Positions 41,340-50,275 of a stretch of 64,000 nucleotides of DNA are shown here, piece after piece; position 1 is the stretch's first letter, and the number at the start of each line of letters is the position of its first letter. The translations under genes were made by a program, and so were the position numbers. Source of the stretch: Streptomyces katrae (GTDB lineage: Bacteria; Actinomycetota; Actinomycetes; Streptomycetales; Streptomycetaceae). The stretch is from assembly GCF_002028425.1 (NCBI RefSeq), contig NZ_CP020042.1, forward strand, positions 1,550,001-1,614,000, in the 5' to 3' direction. The notes under the pieces were generated by a model. That model saw only the letters and a program-made list of their open reading frames with translations. It ran no database searches and was not told the origin of the DNA.

Positions 41340-41520
41340 GGGTTGACCTCACTCGAAACGAACTCGAAAGGGAGACGGGTACTACTCGGCAGAGACAACC
41401 CCACCGACCAGTCCACTACAAGGGCCAATATGGAGCCGGTGGCTCTTCGATTTGTCCCCGGCGGCCCTGGTGGACCCCCGTTCGGCCCCGTGGCGGGCTC
41501 CACGGCACCCGCCGGCCCGC

Positions 41521-42075
41521 TCAGACGGGACGGTCCGCGAGGTCGGCCGGCGGCTCGTCGTCCATCTCGAAGGCCAAGGGGAACGGCGCGTGTCCGGCCA
41601 GCCGGAACCAGCGGACCTTGCGGTGCCTGCGCAGCGCGCGGGCGGCCCGTACGGCGTCGTTGAGGAAGCGCCGGGCCATCGGCACCCGGCGCACGGCGGC
41701 GGCCAGTTCCTCGGCGGCCTCCACGCCTCCGGGGGCGGCCTTGAGCACCTCCACCTGGTCGGCGTCGGCGAACACCGCGCGCAGCGCCTGGCTGAGCTCG
41801 CTCTCGGCGACCTCCCGGTGCTCCTCCTCGGCCTGCCGGGCGGCGTGCGCGGCCTCGAACAGCACGAGGGAGGAGGCGGGGTCGAGCGCCCCCGAGGTGG
41901 CCACCTCCAGGACGACGGAGGCGCGGCGCACGAGCTGCGCGTCCAGGGCGGCCCGGGCGGCGTCCATCCGGGTGTGCAGCCGGTCCAGCCGCCCGGCGGT
42001 CCAGCTGAGGTAGACCCCGACGACGGCGAGCGCCACCGCGATCCAGACAAGGTTTTCGATCACGGGCGGCGACAC
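41521..42075 (-). CDS. Membrane-anchored helical protein, LemA-like
   Basis: The 184 residues start at GTG (VSPPVIENLVWIAVALAVVG). One N-terminal membrane helix at about 8-25 is followed by RLDRLHTRMDAARAALDAQLVRRASV, here overlapping a region like the LemA helical bundle, and a polar C-terminus. A GTG four codons later is an alternative start. Function unknown. It follows pimA by nine bases, so it is cotranscribed with the PIM genes. Confidence 0.7.
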   Translation of the reverse strand: MSPPVIENLVWIAVALAVVGVYLSWTAGRLDRLHTRMDAARAALDAQLVRRASVVLEVATSGALDPASSLVLFEAAHAARQAEEEHREVAESELSQALRAVFADADQVEVLKAAPGGVEAAEELAAAVRRVPMARRFLNDAVRAARALRRHRKVRWFRLAGHAPFPLAFEMDDEPPADLADRPV

Positions 42076-42084
42076 TACCGGAGG

Positions 42085-43251
42085 CTAGGGGGTGTCCCGG
42101 GAGAAGCCCAGGCGGGTGCGCAGCGGGACGCGTTCGTCGGCGCCCACGGCGGCCGCGCCGTCGGTGACCGTCTCGTAGACGGCCAGGATGTCCGCGCCGA
42201 CCGTCGACCAGTCGAAGCGGCGGACGTGGGCCGAGCCGCGGGCGCTGAGCTCCGCGCGCCGGGCCGGGTCGCGCAACAGGGCGATCGCCGCGTCCGCCAG
42301 GGAGTCGGCGTCCTCGTTCGCGAAGAGTTCCCCGGCGGCCCCCTGGTCCAGTACCTGCGCGAAGGCGTCGAGGTCGGAGGCGAGGACGGCCGCCCCGGCG
42401 GACAGGGCCTCGACCAGGATGATCCCGAAGCTCTCGCCGCCGGTGTTGGGGGCCACGTACACGTCGACGCTGCGCAGCAGCCGGGCCTTGTCCTCGTCGG
42501 AGACCATGCCGAGGAACTCCACGCGGGAGCGGAGCCCGGCGGGCAGGGAGGCGACGGCCTCCTCCTCGTCGCCGCGGCCGGCCACGAGGAGCCGTACGTC
42601 GGGGCACGCCTCCACGATGCGCGGGAAGGCAGCCATGAGCACCGGCAGGCCCTTGCGCGGCTCGTCGATGCGGCCGATGAAGCCGAGGGTCTGCCCGCCC
42701 CACTCCGCCTTGGGTTCGGCCTTCGCGAAGAAGTCGACGTCGACGCCGTTGGGGATGACCACGGCGTCCCCGCCGAGGTGCTCGACGAGGGTGCGCCGGG
42801 CGTACTCGCTGACCGCGATCCGGGCGCTGATCTTCTCCAGCGCCGGCTGGAGGATCGGATACGCCGCGATCATCGCCCGGGAACGGGGATTCGAGGTGTG
42901 GAACGTGGCCACGATGGGCCCCTGCGCCGCCCAGCAGGACAGCAGCCCGAGGGAGGGGGAGGCCGGCTCGTGGATGTGGATGACGTCGAAGACGCCGTCG
43001 TGCAGCCAGCGCCGGACGCGGGCCGCCGACAGGAAACCGAAGTTCAGCCGGGCCACGGACCCGTTGTAGGGCACCGGCACGGCCCGGCCGGCCGAGACCA
43101 CGTAGGGCGGCAGCGGGGTCTCGTCGTCGGCGGGGGCGAGGACCGACACCTCGTGGCCCAGCCTGATCAGGTGTTCGGCCAGGTCGCGGATGTGGAACTG
43201 GACGCCGCCCGGTACGTCCCACGAGTACGGGCAGACGATGCCGATCTTCAC
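42085..43251 (-). CDS. pimA: Phosphatidylinositol mannosyltransferase (PimA-type, GT4)
   Basis: Transfers the first mannose from GDP-mannose to phosphatidylinositol on the inner face of the membrane. The 388 residues from GTG (VKIGIVCPYSWDVPGGVQ) have a GT-B fold with the GG loop, the donor site GRIDEPRKGLPVL, and ESFGIILVEALSAG with the EX7E-type motif. GGAGGAGC lies nine bases upstream. The start overlaps the acyltransferase stop. Its neighbours pgsA and the acyltransferase complete the early PIM pathway. Confidence 0.92.
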   Translation of the reverse strand: MKIGIVCPYSWDVPGGVQFHIRDLAEHLIRLGHEVSVLAPADDETPLPPYVVSAGRAVPVPYNGSVARLNFGFLSAARVRRWLHDGVFDVIHIHEPASPSLGLLSCWAAQGPIVATFHTSNPRSRAMIAAYPILQPALEKISARIAVSEYARRTLVEHLGGDAVVIPNGVDVDFFAKAEPKAEWGGQTLGFIGRIDEPRKGLPVLMAAFPRIVEACPDVRLLVAGRGDEEEAVASLPAGLRSRVEFLGMVSDEDKARLLRSVDVYVAPNTGGESFGIILVEALSAGAAVLASDLDAFAQVLDQGAAGELFANEDADSLADAAIALLRDPARRAELSARGSAHVRRFDWSTVGADILAVYETVTDGAAAVGADERVPLRTRLGFSRDTP

Positions 43252-44153
43252 TTCGGGCGCTCCTCCAGGTCCTCGAGCCACAGCCGCTGGAGCATGTGCC
43301 AGTCCTCCGGGTGCTTGGCGATCCCCGAGGCGAAGGCGTCGGCCACCACCTGGGTCATGGTGGCGGTCTTCTCGGCCCGGGTCCCCGATGCGGGCACGGC
43401 CACCTCGGGGTGGATCCGGCCGTACATCCTGGGCGCGTCCCCGTAGTACAGGGTGACCGGCAGCAGGGCGGCCCCGGTCTGCTGGGCCAGCAGCGCGGGC
43501 CCGGCGGGCATCCGGGCGGTGGCGCCGAAGAAGTCCACCTCGACCCCGGAGGAGGACAGGTCCCGGTCCGCGACCAGGCAGATCAGTCCGCCGGCGCGCA
43601 GCCGGCGCGCGAGGGTGCCGAAGGCGGCCCCACCGCTGTGCGGCAGGACCTCCATGCCCAGGCTCTCCCGGTAGGCCACGAAACGGTCGTAGAGGGATTC
43701 GGGCCTCAGCCGCTCGGCGACCGTGGTGAAGGGGACGCCGACGTGCCCGGTGACCCAGGCTCCGGCCAGGTCCCAGTTGGCCAGGTGCGGCAGGGCCACG
43801 ATCACGCCGCGGCCGGAGGCGAGGGCCTCGCGCAGGATGTGGTCGTCCTTTATCGAGACGTCCGTGCCGAACCGCCGGGGGTCCATGGCGGGCAGCCGGA
43901 AGGACTCCATCCAGTAGCGCATGTACGAGCGCATGCCCGCCTGCGAGAGCGCGCGCAGGCGCTCGGGCCCGGCGTCGGGCACCACCCGGGCCAGGTTGGA
44001 CTCCAGCCGCAGCACGCTCTTGCCCCGCCGCTTCCAGGCCACGTCGGCGATCTTGCGGCCGAGGGCCGCCGCCGCCGGCTCGGGCAGCTTCTTGACGCCC
44101 GCCCAGCCCAGCCCGTACAACCCGTCGACCAGCTTGTCCTTGGCGCCGGCCAT
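43248..44153 (-). CDS. Phosphatidylinositol mannoside acyltransferase (PatA/HtrB-like)
   Basis: The 301-residue protein of the lysophospholipid acyltransferase (LpxL/HtrB) fold has the catalytic HxxxxD as H123-L-A-N-W-D128. DRDLSSSGVEVDFFG and RMPAGPALLAQQTGAALLP are the expected second and third conserved blocks. By context it acylates the mannose of PIM. The ATG overlaps the pgsA stop by one base (TGATG). Confidence 0.9.
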   Translation of the reverse strand: MAGAKDKLVDGLYGLGWAGVKKLPEPAAAALGRKIADVAWKRRGKSVLRLESNLARVVPDAGPERLRALSQAGMRSYMRYWMESFRLPAMDPRRFGTDVSIKDDHILREALASGRGVIVALPHLANWDLAGAWVTGHVGVPFTTVAERLRPESLYDRFVAYRESLGMEVLPHSGGAAFGTLARRLRAGGLICLVADRDLSSSGVEVDFFGATARMPAGPALLAQQTGAALLPVTLYYGDAPRMYGRIHPEVAVPASGTRAEKTATMTQVVADAFASGIAKHPEDWHMLQRLWLEDLEERPK

Positions 44154-44815
44154 CAGTGCGCGCCGCCCTCGGCGGGCGCCGCCGCGTCGGCCTCGGCGGC
44201 CTCTCGGCGTACCGTGACCACCCGCTGGACCAGCGTGACGAGCGAGCCCGCCGCCACCACCCACAGGGCGATGGGCAGCAGCACGCCGATCCAGGAGGGC
44301 ACCCCGAAGGTCTGCAACCCGGACAGACCGGCCGCGACCAGCGAGATCACCAGGCGCTCGGCGCGTTCCACGAGCCCGTTGACGGCCACGGGCAGGCCGA
44401 TCGCCTCCCCGCGGGCCTTGGTGTACGAGACCACCTGGCCGCTGGCCAGGCAGAAGATCGCCACCGCGCACAGCACGTTGTCGTTCCCGGAGCCCGCGTA
44501 CCAGAGCGCGAGGCCGCCGAAGATGGCGGCGTCGGCCACCCGGTCGAGGGTGGAGTCGAGGAACGCGCCCCAGCGGCTGGAGACCCCGGCCTGGCGGGCC
44601 ATGTTCCCGTCCACCAGGTCGGAGAAGACGAAGAGGGTGATGGTGATCGTGCCCCAGAAGAACTCGCCCCGGGGGAAGAAGACCAGCGCCCCGGCCACCA
44701 CGCCGGCGGTGCCGATCAGCGTGACCGCGTCCGGGCTCACCCCCCGGCGGAGGAGAAATGCGGCGAACGGCGTGAGAACACGCGTGAAGAACGCACGCGC
44801 GTACTTGTTCAGCAT
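44153..44815 (-). CDS. pgsA: Phosphatidylinositol phosphate synthase
   Basis: Condenses CDP-diacylglycerol with inositol 1-phosphate. The 220 residues (start MLNKYARAFF, GGGAAGG upstream) form six membrane helices. The CDP-alcohol phosphotransferase motif D-x2-D-G-x2-A-R-x8-G-x3-D-x3-D is complete between D66 and D91. First gene of the PIM operon. The long frame upstream is non-coding; the 254-base divergent region holds promoters for this gene and the EF-G-like gene. Confidence 0.93.
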   Translation of the reverse strand: MLNKYARAFFTRVLTPFAAFLLRRGVSPDAVTLIGTAGVVAGALVFFPRGEFFWGTITITLFVFSDLVDGNMARQAGVSSRWGAFLDSTLDRVADAAIFGGLALWYAGSGNDNVLCAVAIFCLASGQVVSYTKARGEAIGLPVAVNGLVERAERLVISLVAAGLSGLQTFGVPSWIGVLLPIALWVVAAGSLVTLVQRVVTVRREAAEADAAAPAEGGAH

Positions 44816-45069
44816 GGCCTTCCCAGAGGGTCGCTGGGCCGCGCGGCCACATCGGCCACCGGCTGGCCCATCGTAGCCAGCACCCCGGGTGCGGGGCGCC
44901 CCGCACCCTCCGGTTCGCCGGGCGCAATGCTTCGGCCACCCCCTGCCGGGTGCGTCTTCACGCCGCCGTCCGTGACCGGTACGACGTATGGACGCAGTGT
45001 GACGCCAGTGCAAAGCTCGAAGGACCCCGATCACCCTCCTTCACCGCGACACCGGGAGGCACGAGCACC

Positions 45070-47283
45070 ATGGGACCCACATCACACCAAGCCGGGGCCG
45101 CCGGCAGGGCACTGACGGCCGACCGCCCCGACTCCGTGCGGAACGTCGTGCTGGTCGGCCACAGCGGCGCCGGCAAGACCACCCTGGTCGAAGCCCTGGC
45201 CCTGACCGCGGGGGCCGTGAACCGCGCCGGACGGGTCGAGGACGGGGGCACGGTCTCGGACTACGACGAGATCGAGCAGCGCCGCCAGCGTTCCGTCCAG
45301 CTCTCCCTGGTCCCCGTCGAATGGGCCGGAATCAAGATCAACCTGCTGGACACCCCCGGATACGCCGACTTCGTCGGGGAACTGCGGGCCGGTCTGCGCG
45401 CCGCCGACGCGGCCCTCTTCGTGGTCTCCGCCGCCGACGGGATCGACGGGGCGACCCGGATGGTCTGGGACGAGTGCGAGGCCGTCGGCATGCCGCGCGC
45501 CATCGTCGTCACCCATTTGGAGGCAGCGCGCTCCGATTACTCGCAGATGGCCTCCGTGTGCGGCGAGATCTTCGGCGCCGACGACCCGGACGCCGTCATC
45601 CCCCTCTACCTCCCCCTGCTCGCCGCCCCCGGGCCCGACGGCCACTCCCCCGTCACCGGCCTGCTCGGCCTGCTCTCCCGGCGCGTCTACGACTACAGCT
45701 CCGGCGCACGCGCCGAACGCGACCCGGACCCCGCCGAGCTCGCCCTCATCGAGGGCGCCCGCGCCCGCCTCATCGAGGGGATCATCGCCGAGAGCGAGGA
45801 CGAGACCCTCATGGACCGCTACCTCGGCGGCGAGGACATCGACGTCAAGACCCTGGTCGACGACCTGGAGCGGGCCGTCGCCCGCGGCACCTTCCACCCC
45901 GTCCTGATGGCCGCCCCCGCCGCCGACGGCGCCCGCCAGGGCCTGGGCACGGTGGAACTCCTCGAACTGATCACCGGCGGCTTCCCCACCCCCGCCGAAC
46001 GCGCCCCCCTCACCGTCACCGCCCCCGACGGCAGCCCGCGCCCCGACGTCGTCTGCGACCCCGCCGGGCCGCTCCTCGCCGAGGTCGTCAAGACCTCCTC
46101 CGACCCCTACGTCGGCCGCGTCTCCCTCGTCCGGGTCTTCTCCGGCACCCTGCGCCCCGAGGAGACCGTCCACGTCTCCGGGCACGGCCTGGCGGACCGG
46201 CTCCACGAGGACCGCTCCCTCCACGAGGCGGACGAGCGGGTCGGCACCCTCACCTCCCCCTTCGGCAAACAGCAGCGCACCCTCGGCACCTGCATCGCCG
46301 GCGACCTCGCCTGCGTGGCCAAACTCACCCGCGCCGAGACCGGCGACACCCTCTCCGCCAAGGACGCCCCCCTGCTGATGGAGCCGTGGGCGATGCCCGA
46401 GCCGCTGCTCCCCCTCGCCATCGAGGCGCACAGCAAGGCCGACGAGGACAAGCTCTCCCAGGGCCTGGCCCGGCTCGTCGCCGAGGACCCCACGATGCGC
46501 CTGGAGCAGAACCCGCACACCCACCAGCTCGTCCTGTGGTCCCTCGGCGAGGCCCACCAGGAGGTCGCCCTGGAACGGCTGCGCACCCGCTACGGGGTCC
46601 AGGTCGACCCCGTCCCCCACAAGGTCAGCCTGCGCGAGACCTTCGGCGCCAAGGCCGCCGGGCGCGGCCGGCACGTCAAGCAGTCCGGCGGGCACGGCCA
46701 GTTCGCGATCTGCGAGATCGAGGTGGAACCGCTCCCGCCCGGCAGCGGCATCGAGTTCGTCGACAAGGTGGTCGGCGGCGCGGTGCCCCGCTCGTTCATC
46801 CCGTCCGTGGAGAAGGGCGTACGGGCGCAGGCCGCCCGCGGGGTCGCGGCCGGCTACCCGCTGGTCGACGTACGGATCACCCTGCTCGACGGCAAGGCGC
46901 ACTCGGTGGACTCCTCCGACGCCGCCTTCCAGACGGCCGGCGCCCTCGCCCTGCGCGAGGCCGCCGCGCAGACCGCCGTCCAGCTGCTGGAGCCCGTCGC
47001 CGAACTCGACGTCGTGGTCCCCGACGAGTACGTGGGCCCGGTCATGAGCGACCTGGCCGGCCGGCGCGGCCGCGTGGTCGGCACCGAACAGGCCGAGCCC
47101 GGCCGGACCCGGGTGCGCGCGGAGGTCCCCGAGATCGAGATCGGCCGCTACGCAGTGGACCTGCGGTCGGTCACGCACGGCACCGGCCGGTTCGGCCGCG
47201 GCTACGCCCGGCACGAGCCGATGCCCCCGCACCTTGCGGACAAGGTTCGCGAACAGGCCGAGAAGGGAAGCCCATTGACCTAG
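45070..47283 (+). CDS. EF-G-like translational GTPase with altered G motifs
   Basis: The 737 residues from ATG at 45070 (GGGAGG upstream) have the full five-domain EF-G layout. G1 is GHSGAGKT at 30-37. G3 reads DTPGYADF at 94-101, so the catalytic His after DTPG is Tyr98. G4 is THLE at 148-151 instead of NKxD. Domain IV has HVKQSGGHGQFAICEIEVEP, split here by its Gly pair, and domain V ends with GRGYARHEPMPPHL. It is not housekeeping fusA. It resembles the EF-G2-like paralogues of actinobacteria, whose function is unsettled. Confidence 0.88.
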   Translation: MGPTSHQAGAAGRALTADRPDSVRNVVLVGHSGAGKTTLVEALALTAGAVNRAGRVEDGGTVSDYDEIEQRRQRSVQLSLVPVEWAGIKINLLDTPGYADFVGELRAGLRAADAALFVVSAADGIDGATRMVWDECEAVGMPRAIVVTHLEAARSDYSQMASVCGEIFGADDPDAVIPLYLPLLAAPGPDGHSPVTGLLGLLSRRVYDYSSGARAERDPDPAELALIEGARARLIEGIIAESEDETLMDRYLGGEDIDVKTLVDDLERAVARGTFHPVLMAAPAADGARQGLGTVELLELITGGFPTPAERAPLTVTAPDGSPRPDVVCDPAGPLLAEVVKTSSDPYVGRVSLVRVFSGTLRPEETVHVSGHGLADRLHEDRSLHEADERVGTLTSPFGKQQRTLGTCIAGDLACVAKLTRAETGDTLSAKDAPLLMEPWAMPEPLLPLAIEAHSKADEDKLSQGLARLVAEDPTMRLEQNPHTHQLVLWSLGEAHQEVALERLRTRYGVQVDPVPHKVSLRETFGAKAAGRGRHVKQSGGHGQFAICEIEVEPLPPGSGIEFVDKVVGGAVPRSFIPSVEKGVRAQAARGVAAGYPLVDVRITLLDGKAHSVDSSDAAFQTAGALALREAAAQTAVQLLEPVAELDVVVPDEYVGPVMSDLAGRRGRVVGTEQAEPGRTRVRAEVPEIEIGRYAVDLRSVTHGTGRFGRGYARHEPMPPHLADKVREQAEKGSPLT

Positions 47284-47490
47284 GAGTCATGGCGCTCACC
47301 CTGCGCTCCGGTCACCGCCCACCCAACCCGCTTGCGGTGGGCGGTATTTCCCTGTCCCATGACCATGGGGACGGCCGCGCCGTTAGGCTTTTCGGCGCGA
47401 CGCGGAGCACAACGGTCCGCAACACGCACGACGGCACGACCAGCACAACGGCACAACGGCACAACAGGCAAAGAGCACAGTGGCACGGCG

Positions 47491-49185
47491 ATGGGGGCAG
47501 CGGTGGCGGACGACGGTTTCGACTTCAGGCCCGGGGCACAGATCCCCCTCCAGGGGGGCGGCGGCCAGACCGCGGCGACCAACGCACTCGCCTCCGCCGC
47601 GTACCGCGACGGCGGCAAGGACACCAAGCTCAAGGACATCCTCGGGGCCAACAGCGAGAACCACCCGGCCTCGGTGAAGGACCCGAAGATCTCCCTGTTC
47701 GAACCCAACCTCGGCGAGGCCTTCTGCCGCGCCGTCGAGGCCCGCACCCTGGGAGCCGGCCGCAAACCGCTCATCCAGTCCTTCGGCGCCGACCCGCAGA
47801 CCGTCGTGGAACACTGCCTGGCCGCCTCGCGCATCCGCAAGGAGCGCGACCGCCGGCTGCGCCTGATCATGCTGGTCTGCGGAGTGGTCTTCCTGCCCGG
47901 CCTGCTGATGTGGCTGGGGCTCTTCCAACTGCGCAAGACCCTGGCCAAGGGCGAGGGCAGGAAGACCAGCTGGATCGGCACCGCCCTGCTGGTCGCCGTC
48001 GCCCTCGTGGCCGCCGTCCTGCTCTACCGGGTGGTCTACCGCCAGCCCGGCAGCGGACTGCTGGAGCTGTACCTGCTCGGCGCCATCGTCGCCCCCGTCC
48101 TCGGCTGGTACGGGGCCCGCCGGATCTGCGAGCGGACCGCCGCCGACCTGCGCTCCCGCTGGGACGGCCTGCTCGGCGGCGGGGGCGTGGTCACCGCCAA
48201 GATCCCGGAGGCCGTCCCCGGCAACCCGGACGAGAAGGCCCGCGAGGACCTGCGCCACCAGCTGGCGAAGCTCACCGCCGAGGACCGCAGCAACTCCGTC
48301 TTCTACGCCGGCCCCAAGGGCATCCTCGGCATGGGCACCCGCTGGGGCAGCTGGCAGATGGCCGAGGAACTGACCCCCAAGACCGAGGGCCACGACATCC
48401 ACCCCTTCCGCAGCTGGGACGTCATACGCGCGATCGACACCGAACTGCGCAAGCTGGAGCGCGGCCCCCTGCACACCGGAGGCTTCCCGCCCGCCTCGAT
48501 CCAGCACTGGATCGTCACCCCCGTCGGCGAGGGCGCCGCCGAGGTGGCCCGGCCCGGCGGCGAGGACGTGGACACCTTCATGATCAAGCCGCACGAGATC
48601 ACCCGGATCTGCAACGAACAGCAGTTCAGCGCCGGCAACCGGCACTACCTGGGCATCCAGTGGCCGCTGTGGGACGGTCAGCTCGTCATCACGATGCTGG
48701 TCACCGTCACCGTGCTCTACAAGACCCTGCGCGTGGACGTCACCGCCCACGCCCTGGGCCCCGTGCACGGCCTGTTCACCACCAAGTCCAAGCCCCCGGT
48801 CGTCGAGGTCCCCAAGTCCATTCGCTTCTGGGAGACGGTGGAGCGCCCGCTGCCCCTGGTGGACGCGAGCGAGGTCGTACGCCTCGCCGTGCGCGCCCCC
48901 CTGACCTGGTACCCGCCGCTGCTGGACTACTTCGGCGGCAAGCTGGTCCTGCCCGAGCCCTTCGGCCTGCGGCACGTCTGGGCGAGCTCGATGTGGCGCC
49001 ACCGCTTCATGGCGGACGACGCCCTGCGCACCGTGGCCCCGGTCCTGCGCGCGGTGCACGCGGCGGCCTTCAGGGTGCTGGACGAGAACGGCGTGGACAC
49101 GTCGGCCTTCACCAACCGCTCCTCGATCATGAACGGCCTGATCCAGGAGCCGGCCCCGCGCAAGGCGGACGTCTACGACGCGTAG
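47491..49185 (+). CDS. Multi-pass membrane protein of unknown function
   Basis: The 564-residue protein starts at ATG 47491, or GTG four codons later. A soluble N-terminus of about 120 residues precedes three hydrophobic segments at about 124-145, 161-181 and 191-208. A large cytoplasmic region and another hydrophobic stretch near 405-420 (LVITMLVTVTVLY) follow. No catalytic motif was recognised. It lies alone in the same direction as the EF-G-like gene, after a 207-base spacer. Confidence 0.75.
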   Translation: MGAAVADDGFDFRPGAQIPLQGGGGQTAATNALASAAYRDGGKDTKLKDILGANSENHPASVKDPKISLFEPNLGEAFCRAVEARTLGAGRKPLIQSFGADPQTVVEHCLAASRIRKERDRRLRLIMLVCGVVFLPGLLMWLGLFQLRKTLAKGEGRKTSWIGTALLVAVALVAAVLLYRVVYRQPGSGLLELYLLGAIVAPVLGWYGARRICERTAADLRSRWDGLLGGGGVVTAKIPEAVPGNPDEKAREDLRHQLAKLTAEDRSNSVFYAGPKGILGMGTRWGSWQMAEELTPKTEGHDIHPFRSWDVIRAIDTELRKLERGPLHTGGFPPASIQHWIVTPVGEGAAEVARPGGEDVDTFMIKPHEITRICNEQQFSAGNRHYLGIQWPLWDGQLVITMLVTVTVLYKTLRVDVTAHALGPVHGLFTTKSKPPVVEVPKSIRFWETVERPLPLVDASEVVRLAVRAPLTWYPPLLDYFGGKLVLPEPFGLRHVWASSMWRHRFMADDALRTVAPVLRAVHAAAFRVLDENGVDTSAFTNRSSIMNGLIQEPAPRKADVYDA

Positions 49186-49226
49186 GTAGGCTGGAGGGGT
49201 CCGATCCGCCCCGGGGAGGTGCCGCC

Positions 49227-49640
49227 GTGACCGAGCGCAAGCCGCCCGGAGTCAGCTTCGAGTCCTTCGTGGACCGGCAGATCAGAGAGGCCGCCGACCG
49301 GGGCGACTTCGCCCGGCTGCCGGGCCTGGGCAAGCCGCTGGCCTCCCTGGACGCCCCGTACGACGAACTGTGGTGGATCAAGGGGAAGCTGCACCGCGAG
49401 GGCTGCACCCCGCTGCCGCCCTCGCTGGCCCTGCGCAAGGAGGCCGAGGACGCGCACGAGACGGCCCTGGCGGCCCCGACCGAGCGCCGGGCCAGGGAGG
49501 TCCTGGCGGAGGTCAACGAGAAGATCCGCACCGCGCTGCGCCGGCCCCCGCCGGGACCGCCGCTGGGCATCGCCGAGTTCGACGTGGAGGCGGTCCTGGC
49601 GGAGCGGCGGGCGGCCCGCGCTTCGGGAGAGACGACCTAG
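49227..49640 (+). CDS. DUF1992 (DnaJ-homologue C28-like) protein
   Basis: The 137 residues start at GTG with GGGGAGG seven bases upstream. The family core FVDRQIREAADRGDFARLPG followed by LGKPLASLD near 13-41 is clear, with LRKEAEDAHE following. Function unknown in bacteria. The stop overlaps the converging HIT gene by four bases. Confidence 0.85.
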   Translation: MTERKPPGVSFESFVDRQIREAADRGDFARLPGLGKPLASLDAPYDELWWIKGKLHREGCTPLPPSLALRKEAEDAHETALAAPTERRAREVLAEVNEKIRTALRRPPPGPPLGIAEFDVEAVLAERRAARASGETT

Positions 49641-50197
49641 TCGTTCGGCCAGGCGTCGGAGAGCATCTGGCGGGTGTCCGCGAGGAGCTGCGGCAGGACC
49701 CGGGTGTGGCCGACGATCGGCATGAAGTTCGTGTCCCCGCCCCAGCGGGGCACGATGTGCTGGTGCAGGTGCGCGGCGATGCCGGCGCCGGCGGCGGAAC
49801 CCTGGTTCATGCCGATGTTGAAGCCGTGCGCCCCGGAGGCCTTGCGCAGCGCGACCATGGCCCGCTTGGTGAGGTCGGCCAGCTCGGCCGTCTCGGGGCC
49901 GTCGAGCTCGGTGTAGTCGGCGACGTGCCGGTACGGGACGACCATCAGGTGGCCGCCGTTGTACGGGTACAGGTTCAGCACGGCGTAGACGTGCTTGCCG
50001 CGCGCGACGATCAGGCCGTCCTGGTCGGACATCTCCGGAATCCCGCAGAAGGGGCAGCCGTCCCCGGCCTCCGGGCCGGTCGGCTTGTTCTCGCCCTGGA
50101 TGTAGGCCATCCGGTGGGGCGTCCACAGACGCTGGAACCCGTCGTGCGTACCCACACCGTTCTGCTGCTCCGGCTCAATCGTCATAGGACGCAGCAT
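49637..50197 (-). CDS. HIT-family nucleotide hydrolase/phosphorylase
   Basis: The 186 residues have the HIT triad HLHQHIVPRW and an N-terminal CPFCGIPE pair of cysteines that may bind zinc. YPYNGGHLMVVPYRHV is the conserved nucleotide-binding strand. The Ap4A phosphorylase branch of actinobacteria is the closest fit (inference). Start ATG 50197 with AGG four bases upstream; ATG 50185 is the alternative. It follows thrS. Confidence 0.9.
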   Translation of the reverse strand: MLRPMTIEPEQQNGVGTHDGFQRLWTPHRMAYIQGENKPTGPEAGDGCPFCGIPEMSDQDGLIVARGKHVYAVLNLYPYNGGHLMVVPYRHVADYTELDGPETAELADLTKRAMVALRKASGAHGFNIGMNQGSAAGAGIAAHLHQHIVPRWGGDTNFMPIVGHTRVLPQLLADTRQMLSDAWPND

Positions 50198-50220
50198 ATG
50201 ACCTTGCCCCGGCGAACGAG

Positions 50221-50267
50221 GAAGGCCCCCGGAAAGTGATCAGCGGGTGATCGCTCCGGGGGCCTTC
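50221..50267. terminator. Terminator between thrS and the HIT gene
   Basis: A 13-base perfect outer stem (GAAGGCCCCCGGA and its complement) encloses a second dyad AGTGATCA/TGATCGCT. It lies nine bases after the thrS stop, so the HIT gene needs its own promoter or read-through. Confidence 0.8.
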
Positions 50268-50275
50268 GGGCCGGG

